This document shows positions 1 to 5,075 of a DNA stretch of 7,395 nt, piece after piece; position 1 is the stretch's first letter, and each line of letters opens with the position of its first letter. The notes under the pieces were generated by a model that was not told the origin of the DNA, did no database searches, and was given only the letters and a program-made list of their open reading frames with translations. Position numbers and translations under genes: made by a program. Where the stretch lies: NCBI GenBank assembly GCA_947486885.1, contig CANKVQ010000024.1, positions 1 through 7,395 of the forward strand, written 5' to 3'. This DNA is from a bacterium (lineage in GTDB: Bacteria; Babelota; Babeliae; Babelales; JABDEC01).

Positions 1-26
1 AATTAATAATTTTAAAATTTATTTAT

Positions 27-719
27 TTAACGCTTGTCAACTGCACTTACAACACTAATTCCCGCAAGCCGCTGAGCCCGTACTGTATCTCGATAAGCCT
101 CCACACGCTCTGCTCTACCAGGTCTAGTTTTATGCATACCAAAAACATGTTGAACTTGAATTACTGTGCTAGACGCTAGCTTAAATCTATAATCTAATAA
201 CGCGCTAGCCATCCGTTTAGGCAATGTATTCACTGAAAGTTGCCAACATGCTTCAGCAACGTCAGCTACTGCATGCGCCCGAGCAGCGTCATTAGATTTA
301 GCTAGCGAAGTTACAATCGCAAGTTTATGCTCAGATTTACTAGTAAATCTGCCATGAATATTATTCCGAGCTTGCTCTGCAATTCTGCCAACTTCAATTG
401 CAATTATCCTGGCGCGTCTAGCTGCTAAATAAGTTTCTATAGCATCCTCTGATAAATTTAACAGTAAATCAGCAACCGCTCTCTTGCTAGCAATTTTTTT
501 AGCTGTTGCAGCGCTTTCGTCTTTTAATAACTTACTTACTAAATTTCTACTAAGAACTATTCGATCTGATTTATCTAATTCGGCGCATTCAATTAAAGCT
601 GCTGCGCTAAAACAACCAGACTCTGCTATAAGTGCAGCCACTTCAGACATAGCTATAAGATTACTACTCCCGTTTAAAAGAAGTACCAATACTAACAAAA
701 ACTTTAATTTATTTTGCAT
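27..719 (-). CDS. Small exported Ala-rich helical protein, unknown family (paralogue A, last of three tandem genes)
   Basis: I do not recognise the family. The 230-residue product opens with a clear Sec-type signal peptide: Lys residues at 4 and 6, a hydrophobic core at about 7-15, and a plausible cleavage after L-I-A at residue 23. The rest is soluble, Ala-rich and predicted mainly helical, with a basic C-terminal third. The two Cys near residues 36-45 do not form a lipobox, so a lipoprotein is unlikely. The start is ATG with an AGGG ribosome-binding site 7 bases upstream. The gene follows paralogue B by 26 bases and probably shares its transcript. Similarity to B is weak but visible: a KFLL signal core, an Ala-rich segment ending in an ALL..(Y/K)...LA pattern, and an identical final D-K-R-stop. 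Its function is unknown; export is well supported, and paralogy to B and C is inferred by eye. Confidence 0.8.
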   Translation of the reverse strand: MQNKLKFLLVLVLLLNGSSNLIAMSEVAALIAESGCFSAAALIECAELDKSDRIVLSRNLVSKLLKDESAATAKKIASKRAVADLLLNLSEDAIETYLAARRARIIAIEVGRIAEQARNNIHGRFTSKSEHKLAIVTSLAKSNDAARAHAVADVAEACWQLSVNTLPKRMASALLDYRFKLASSTVIQVQHVFGMHKTRPGRAERVEAYRDTVRAQRLAGISVVSAVDKR

Positions 720-745
720 AATATTTCCCTAAAACCACTATAAAT

Positions 746-1384
746 TTAGCGTTTATCACCTAGTATTTCTGGATAGACATCTAGTGCCGTAACAGCCATA
801 GTTCGCGAAAAAGCTAAAATTTCTGATTGCTTATACAATAAAGCATGATCAAGTTCTTTGTGTGCATCTGCAAGAGCTTTATGCGCAATCACACTAATAC
901 TATGTACTCTAGCTGCACAACCTACGGCCTCTGCATACCTGGCATGCTCAAGCGGATTACAAGCTATAATCTCACGATGAGCAGCTAATCTAACACTCTC
1001 GGCAACTTCCCCCACAAGTTCAGCTTTAGCTATCCTGCTTTCAGCAGTTTTTTTGTCAGCCCATAATACACGACAATTATTTCTAAACTTAAGCCCTTCA
1101 GCTAACATAACTGAATTTAGTTTTTTAAATCTTAAAATATCTGCTGGATTAACACCATCTGTTAAGCTACTACTGATAACGTCATCTAAAACTCTTTTCC
1201 AATTAGCAGCTGACAATGTCATCGCTTTGTCAGCAAGCCCTGCAACTATCTGTGTCCTAAAAAGCTCTGTAACTACATAAAGCCGTTGTTCACGGTCACG
1301 GTCACTATTACTATCTAAACTTACAATATTATTAACAGCTACTACTGAAAATAAAAATAATAAAAACTTGAATTGTTTTTTCAT
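746..1384 (-). CDS. Small exported Ala-rich helical protein, unknown family (paralogue B)
   Basis: The family is not recognised. I place the start at the internal ATG (position 1384), giving 212 residues. It has an AAGG ribosome-binding site 6 bases upstream and begins directly with a signal peptide (MKK, hydrophobic core FKFLLFLFSVVAV, possible cleavage near I-V-S at residue 22). An ATG 18 bases further upstream would only add a non-signal-like extension. The mature part is helical and rich in Ala, Glu and Arg. It aligns by eye with paralogue C over AAHR(E/N)I...(E)xRYxxAVxCAA...KE, which supports duplication. It ends in D-K-R like paralogue A, with synonymous codon differences across the shared codons, as expected if the peptide itself is conserved. 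It lies 39 bases after C and 26 bases before A. Periplasmic or secreted location is inferred from the signal peptide alone. Confidence 0.82.
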   Translation of the reverse strand: MKKQFKFLLFLFSVVAVNNIVSLDSNSDRDREQRLYVVTELFRTQIVAGLADKAMTLSAANWKRVLDDVISSSLTDGVNPADILRFKKLNSVMLAEGLKFRNNCRVLWADKKTAESRIAKAELVGEVAESVRLAAHREIIACNPLEHARYAEAVGCAARVHSISVIAHKALADAHKELDHALLYKQSEILAFSRTMAVTALDVYPEILGDKR

Positions 1385-1398
1385 AAAACGCCTTAAAT
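1377..1398. repeat. Copy 1 of a 22-base leader/start repeat (paralogue B)
   Basis: These 22 bases match 1941-1962 with a single difference (the 17th base). They span the ribosome-binding site, the ATG and the first Lys codons, and on the minus strand contain GGCGTTTTATGAAAAA. The identity continues upstream of the ATG, which points to recent duplication or gene conversion of the start region, or to selection on translation initiation. Confidence 0.75.
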
Positions 1399-1423
1399 GC
1401 AAAGTGTTATCTAAAAATTTTAA

Positions 1424-1948
1424 TTAAAGAACTCGTCTAATTTTAATAGCAGCTGCCCTCATGGCACTAACAGTCTTAAAATCAATTGTATTTATAATCT
1501 CTTTTTTAGCTTGTTCAGCTGCTTGCCAACGACTATAAGCTATTGCAGCACATGCAACTGCTAAGTTATAACGTTCTTCTACGCCTGCGCTATGTAAAAT
1601 ATTTCGGTGCGCAGCTTTTTTATCCACTAAAGCTGCTTTTGCTAATGCCTCAAATTGTCTATATGAATCAACTGCTTGATCAAATACGTCCCAAGATGCA
1701 GAAGCAACATAATGTTCAAATGCCAGATCAGCTAGCTTAACCGAGTTGTTACTGACATGTGCTGCTGTCATTTCAGTAAAAAAACGCCGATCTAAGCAAC
1801 CACGTTGTGCCGTACGTTGCGCTGGTGAATATGAAAGAGCTTCCATAAAATCTTTTCGTCTTACAGTTGGCCCGTCATCCAACGCACTAATCATGCCATT
1901 AATAGATAGCGATAATAATATAAGTAAAAATTTAAAATGCTTTTTCAT
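1424..1948 (-). CDS. Small exported Ala-rich helical protein, unknown family (paralogue C, first of three tandem genes)
   Basis: The family is not recognised. The start chosen is the ATG at 1948, giving 174 residues. It has a GGG-containing ribosome-binding site 6-7 bases upstream and begins with a good signal peptide: MKK, the core FKFLLILLSL, and cleavage plausible after I-S-A at residue 22. A start 24 bases upstream would place eight non-signal residues in front. The mature chain is helical and Ala-rich. Its C-terminal half aligns with paralogue B (AAHR, RYxxAVxCAA, KE segments), but it ends about 14-16 residues earlier and lacks the final D-K-R shared by A and B. It is first in the trio, preceded by a 157-base gap that could hold a promoter. 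The role is unknown. Export is well supported and paralogy to B is convincing by eye. Confidence 0.8.
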   Translation of the reverse strand: MKKHFKFLLILLSLSINGMISALDDGPTVRRKDFMEALSYSPAQRTAQRGCLDRRFFTEMTAAHVSNNSVKLADLAFEHYVASASWDVFDQAVDSYRQFEALAKAALVDKKAAHRNILHSAGVEERYNLAVACAAIAYSRWQAAEQAKKEIINTIDFKTVSAMRAAAIKIRRVL

Positions 1949-1962
1949 AAAACGCCCTAAAT
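1941..1962. repeat. Copy 2 of the 22-base leader/start repeat (paralogue C)
   Basis: This is the partner of 1377-1398, with 21 of 22 bases identical, covering the ribosome-binding site, the ATG and the first codons of paralogue C. The apparent longer reading frames of both genes end in the same R-F-M-K-K because of this shared DNA, so the extensions are best read as untranslated leader. Confidence 0.75.
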
Positions 1963-2018
1963 ATAATCCCAACTTAAATTTTTAATCAAATAAACTTTGC
2001 TAGTATCCCAAAAAAGTG

Positions 2019-2037
2019 CTTTATAATCAATATAAAG
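2019..2037 (-). terminator. Weak terminator-like hairpin with T6 tract
   Basis: A perfect 7-bp inverted repeat (CTTTATA / TATAAAG) with a 5-base loop is followed on the minus strand, after a 3-base spacer, by six T (2015-2010). It lies between the unknown membrane-protein gene and paralogue C, where the envelope/division transcript could end. The stem has only one G-C pair, so termination would be weak. It could equally be an operator or chance in AT-rich DNA. Confidence 0.3.
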
Positions 2038-2055
2038 TCATAAATTAGCGTGTTA

Positions 2056-2084
2056 ATTACAGCCCCAATAAATATAAATTGCAA
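2056..2084 (-). promoter_or_regulatory. Possible sigma70-type promoter for the secreted trio
   Basis: On the minus strand, TTGCAA (2084-2079) and TGTAAT (2061-2056) are separated by 17 bases, matching 4/6 and 5/6 of the -35 and -10 consensus. Transcription would start near 2049 and give a leader of about 100 bases before paralogue C, passing through the hairpin at 2037-2019. In DNA this AT-rich, such matches are common by chance. Confidence 0.25.
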
Positions 2085-2105
2085 ATTTGATTAATCACAT
2101 AATAA

Positions 2106-2972
2106 TTATTGCTGAACTTCACCTAGTGCTAAATTAACTTGGCGCAACCAAAACAATTGAAATAATCCCAGTATGATACACAGCGCTACAGCTGCATAAA
2201 AATTATTGTCGTAGGGATTGTAGTAAGTAAGAAAGGTAAAATAATTTATTCCAACAACTAATAACGTTAGTGGCATCGTACCATTATAATTCAAACACTT
2301 GTGCTGTTTATTAGTATCGCCACAGTGAAAACAACCACGCAAAGGCCGCATTGAAATTGGCAGATAATAAAATAATAATTTTGGCAATTTATTAAGCGAA
2401 AACTCCCGCTCATCGAAGACTTGGCTAAGTTTTTTCCCAAGCAACTTGGCCAATTTAGAGTTAATCAATGCTGTAGCAATAAATTTAAATAATAAATATC
2501 CTAGCGCTATTATTAGCACTAATAGTAATCCTGCTAATAATCTGTGATTTAGCAAATTATAGCCAGCCAAACTGGGTAATTCACCTAATTTATAAACTAA
2601 AAATACAATTGCCCCAATAATTAGTGCTGCCAGCGCTAACATAACTACTTCTAAGATTATTAAAAATAAAATCCGCATGAGCTGTACAAATGCTACAGCG
2701 CTAAACTGCGCTCTTAAAAATCCCGCACTATTACTTTTTCGTGTAACTTTGCGATAGCTAAATCCTGACACTAATAATAAAATAGCCACCTGTAAACCAG
2801 TTAAGCTTAGCGCTAATAGATCTTGTTCAATACGTAATAGATAGATCACTGGTAAAAGTAAAAATAAACCGTAGCTTAAAATTAAACTACAAAAATATTT
2901 TCGCTGATCACTAGCACTAAGTTTATGTTTTTTTAAATCTGTAACTAAAGCCTGTAAATTTAAAATATACAT
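2106..2972 (-). CDS. Polytopic membrane protein with Cys/His cluster, unknown function
   Basis: I do not recognise this 288-residue protein. It has about six hydrophobic segments: roughly 27-47, 52-72, 98-128 (long), 144-170, 232-250 and 258-278. It is therefore an integral, probably inner-membrane protein with a charged N-terminus (residues 11-25). The loop between the fourth and fifth segments carries C214-x2-C217-x6-H224-x-C226, which resembles a small zinc- or metal-binding knuckle. No catalytic motif, transporter signature or ATPase is visible. The start is ATG with a strong GGGAG ribosome-binding site about 7 bases upstream. The gene follows ftsI by 29 bases on the same strand, so co-transcription with the envelope/division genes is likely and a role in envelope biogenesis is possible, though only by association. 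It is not any usual neighbour of ftsI such as murE or murF. Confidence 0.8.
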   Translation of the reverse strand: MYILNLQALVTDLKKHKLSASDQRKYFCSLILSYGLFLLLPVIYLLRIEQDLLALSLTGLQVAILLLVSGFSYRKVTRKSNSAGFLRAQFSAVAFVQLMRILFLIILEVVMLALAALIIGAIVFLVYKLGELPSLAGYNLLNHRLLAGLLLVLIIALGYLLFKFIATALINSKLAKLLGKKLSQVFDEREFSLNKLPKLLFYYLPISMRPLRGCFHCGDTNKQHKCLNYNGTMPLTLLVVGINYFTFLTYYNPYDNNFYAAVALCIILGLFQLFWLRQVNLALGEVQQ

Positions 2973-3001
2973 ACTTATCTCCCAAAAATAAGCTCCTAAA
3001 A

Positions 3002-4699
3002 TTAATTTAATAACTTGTCATGTATAATCATTTTTTCGGCAATTTTTTCAAATAGCGGCGCTGCGACCATTGAAGCTAATAAGCCTGGCTGTGGTGAATC
3101 TTTCACATAAACGGCAATTACGCGTTTATAAGTACCCCGCTCGACAAAGCCTACAAAAGAGTAAATATTATGTTGCTTAGAATACTTACCATTAACGACT
3201 AAGTTAGCTGTTCCGGTTTTACCAAAAATTTCATAACCCTGAATATGTGCTTTTTTGCCAGTCCCAGCTTGCACATTTTCTTGTAATATCTTACGCATTT
3301 GACTAATAGTTTTTTCAGAAAAAACGCGCTTAGTTTCCCCTCGACTACGCTCGGTGCGAGCGGGTAAAGCTAAATCTATTTTAGCAGAACTAGATTGGTT
3401 TTGCGCAGGCCCCAAAATTAATCTGGGTGTAACCAAATAACCATTATTAGCGATCAACCCCATTGCTTGTGCTAACTGTAATAGTGTCGCTGAGAGTTCA
3501 TAACCAAATGAGAGTGATACAATCGAACGATTGGACCAACTTTTGGGGTGACTTACAAAACCAGACTGCTCCCCTTCTAGACCCAAACTAGTCTTGGTTC
3601 CAAAACCCATTTTGCGATAATAATCATATAATTTTGGACCAAGTTTTTTAGCAACTTTTACCATGCCAATGTTATTAGATCTAGTAATCACTTGCCAAAA
3701 TGGAATTATTCCATCTGGCAACACTGTACTGATTCGCATGCCGTCGACTACAACTTCTTTTTTGCCACCACAGTCGATTAGCTCATCTGGGGCTACTACC
3801 CCTTCTTCTAGTGCTGCTAATGCTACAAACGGCTTCATAACTGAACCAAGCTCATGAGTTTCGCTAATGGGCCGATTTTTAGTTAAATTTAAGTCTAATT
3901 TTTTCACTTGATTTGGATTAAAACTAGGCGTGCTAGCTAACGCTAAGATATCGCCATTAGTTGGATCTAAAATTATAACCGCTCCCTCCTGTGCTTGATA
4001 ATTATCAACAACTTCTTGTAATTCACCTGTAGCTAGAAACTGTAATCCACTATCTATCGTGAGTTGTAGATCTTGGCCCTCGGTACCAGTTTGAGTAGTA
4101 GCTTTTTTAAAATAAAACCTGCCAGAACGTGCATCTTTTTCCAAATCGAAGATCGATGGTGCACCACCTAAAAGTTTATTATATTTACGCTCTAAACCAA
4201 ATAAACCCTGATTATCGATCGACGTTACACCGACCAAGGGCGCTAAAGATTCTAGTAAATAAAACCTACTAGGTTCACTAACTAGCTTAATATCAGTTAA
4301 ATTAGATTTTTTAATTAAAGCCTGTTGAGCTGGCGTTAAACGACGCTGTACATACATAAAATATTTATTTTTATGCTGAGCTAAGCGCTTATAGGCATCC
4401 GGAAAATTTTTAGCCAAAAAATTATTTAATTTTTGCGGCTCAGTTAATTTATGTGGTAAAATAAATGCCGCTACGCTATCGCGATTAAGCGTGATAGGCT
4501 TATAATTACGATCAATAATTTGCGACCGTTCTGGATAACTTGTCACTGAAATAGTATGTTGATCGCGCGCTAATTTTAAGTAAAAATCTTGATTTAAAAT
4601 CTGGATGCTAAATAAATTAAGTAATACAATTAAATATAAAATCACGAATATAAAAAAGACTATAATACTGCGCTTACGACAAATAACGCCAATTTCCAT
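3002..4699 (-). CDS. ftsI: Septal peptidoglycan DD-transpeptidase, FtsI/PBP3-type class B penicillin-binding protein
   Basis: Cross-links septal peptidoglycan in the periplasm as part of the divisome, by analogy with FtsI. The 565-residue protein has a short cytoplasmic N-terminus and one transmembrane anchor (about 10-33). A PBP-dimerisation-type module begins at the conserved E57-R-S-Q-I-I-D-R block, and the transpeptidase domain spans about 205-555. The three active-site motifs are present: S286-V-M-K289, S341-N-N343 and K494-T-G-T497. Length is close to E. coli FtsI (588) and there is no PASTA domain. A class B elongation enzyme (PBP2) is the alternative, but the FtsL-like partner directly upstream favours FtsI. 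The ATG lies 2 bases after the ftsL stop, with GGAG 11 bases upstream, which suggests translational coupling. Oddities: the usual RGxIxDR block reads R-S-Q-I-I-D-R, and a GC-rich palindrome encodes P446-G454 between the SxN and KTG motifs. Confidence 0.93.
   Translation of the reverse strand: MEIGVICRKRSIIVFFIFVILYLIVLLNLFSIQILNQDFYLKLARDQHTISVTSYPERSQIIDRNYKPITLNRDSVAAFILPHKLTEPQKLNNFLAKNFPDAYKRLAQHKNKYFMYVQRRLTPAQQALIKKSNLTDIKLVSEPSRFYLLESLAPLVGVTSIDNQGLFGLERKYNKLLGGAPSIFDLEKDARSGRFYFKKATTQTGTEGQDLQLTIDSGLQFLATGELQEVVDNYQAQEGAVIILDPTNGDILALASTPSFNPNQVKKLDLNLTKNRPISETHELGSVMKPFVALAALEEGVVAPDELIDCGGKKEVVVDGMRISTVLPDGIIPFWQVITRSNNIGMVKVAKKLGPKLYDYYRKMGFGTKTSLGLEGEQSGFVSHPKSWSNRSIVSLSFGYELSATLLQLAQAMGLIANNGYLVTPRLILGPAQNQSSSAKIDLALPARTERSRGETKRVFSEKTISQMRKILQENVQAGTGKKAHIQGYEIFGKTGTANLVVNGKYSKQHNIYSFVGFVERGTYKRVIAVYVKDSPQPGLLASMVAAPLFEKIAEKMIIHDKLLN
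3337..3364. repeat. GC-rich palindromic element embedded in frame in ftsI
   Basis: These 28 bases are 75% G+C (21/28) within clearly AT-rich surroundings. They fold as a 7-bp stem, CCC+CTCG against CGAG+GGG, with a one-base bulge at 3361 and a 13-base loop. On the coding strand they encode PARTERSRG (residues 446-454 of FtsI), a charged peptide unlike its flanks, in a linker between the SxN and KTG motifs. The SxN-to-KTG distance is 153 residues, against 135 in E. coli FtsI (S359 to K494). This resembles dispersed palindromic elements that insert in frame into genes, such as the Rickettsia palindromic elements. Only one copy lies in this window, so its repeat nature is inferred. Confidence 0.55.
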
Positions 4700-4701
4700 T
4701 T

Positions 4702-5037
4702 TTATAATTGCTCCATTTTTTTAATTTGCTTCAATTCGGCTTTGTGCATACCCAACCGCTCAGTAGCAAATCGCTTGATTTTATCATGCGCCTGTTGAGC
4801 ATGTAATTCTGAAATTAATTGTGCTCTGCGCTTAGTCAACTGCTTTTTTTCACGCTCTAAGCGTTGTTGTGCATAAGCATATTGTACAAAAATGGATTGT
4901 TTATAGATCTGCAATAAGACCAATAAGATATTGGTACTTACAAAAAGCACTAACCACAACTTATTTTTAGCTAATTTGTGCATAAGATTATCAATCGCTT
5001 TCGAGCTAGCACCAACTGGCACTAGATTTACTGGCAA
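4702..5037 (-). CDS. ftsL: FtsL-like cell-division protein (bitopic, coiled coil)
   Basis: Likely the FtsL subunit of the FtsQLB complex that activates septal synthesis by FtsW/FtsI. The longest reading gives 111 residues: a short cytoplasmic tail, one transmembrane helix (about 28-44), then a charged periplasmic coiled coil (about 52-90). It closes with the family-typical end RFATERLGMHKAELKQIKK. The size, the topology and the place immediately before ftsI all agree with FtsL; FtsB/DivIC is the structural alternative. The start is uncertain. The longest form uses TTG at 5037, a GTG lies at 5022, and the first ATG is at 4983 (93 residues, still keeping the helix and coiled coil). None has a clear ribosome-binding site; the bases before the TTG are mostly a T tract. 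It follows bamA by 38 bases or more, and its stop is 2 bases from the ftsI ATG. Confidence 0.82.
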   Translation of the reverse strand: MPVNLVPVGASSKAIDNLMHKLAKNKLWLVLFVSTNILLVLLQIYKQSIFVQYAYAQQRLEREKKQLTKRRAQLISELHAQQAHDKIKRFATERLGMHKAELKQIKKMEQL

Positions 5038-5040
5038 TCT

Positions 5041-5068
5041 AAAAAAAATTAAGTTGAAAAATCAAGCT
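5041..5068 (-). terminator. Weak terminator-like hairpin with T8 tract after bamA
   Basis: On the minus strand, just after the bamA stop, AG(C)TTGA pairs with TCAACT across a TTTT loop (6 bp with one bulged base). After a 3-base spacer comes a run of eight T (5048-5041). The shape is that of an intrinsic terminator, but the stem is short and low in G+C. It may only attenuate read-through from bamA into ftsL-ftsI, or be fortuitous. Confidence 0.3.
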
Positions 5069-5075
5069 CTCTGAA

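Noticed and set aside
1..26. Terminator after paralogue A
   Set aside because: Only 26 AT-rich bases remain; a short AATTTTAAAATT-type palindrome is present, but there is no convincing stem with a T tract.
484..732. Plus-strand open frame opposite paralogue A
   Set aside because: It lies wholly opposite a gene with a signal peptide and a good ribosome-binding site. Its composition is that of an antisense shadow and it has no recognisable features.
1053..1280. Plus-strand open frame opposite paralogue B
   Set aside because: It is antisense to a supported gene, with Ser/Leu-rich composition typical of reverse-strand reading of Ala- and Glu-rich coding DNA.
1385..1402. Upstream ATG extension of paralogue B (and the equivalent 1949-1972 for paralogue C)
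   Set aside because: The extra residues spoil the signal-peptide N-terminus and overlap the ribosome-binding sites of the internal ATGs. Their similarity is explained by the shared 22-base leader.
27..1948. Lipoprotein or toxin-antitoxin interpretation of the small genes
   Set aside because: There is no lipobox Cys at the signal-peptide end. All three genes encode exported proteins of similar architecture, unlike a toxin-antitoxin pair.
1543..1985. Two plus-strand open frames opposite paralogue C
   Set aside because: They are shadows of the minus-strand gene, without ribosome-binding sites or protein-like features.
3663..3857. Plus-strand open frame inside ftsI
   Set aside because: It lies opposite the catalytic SxxK-SxN part of a well-supported transpeptidase, so it is a shadow.
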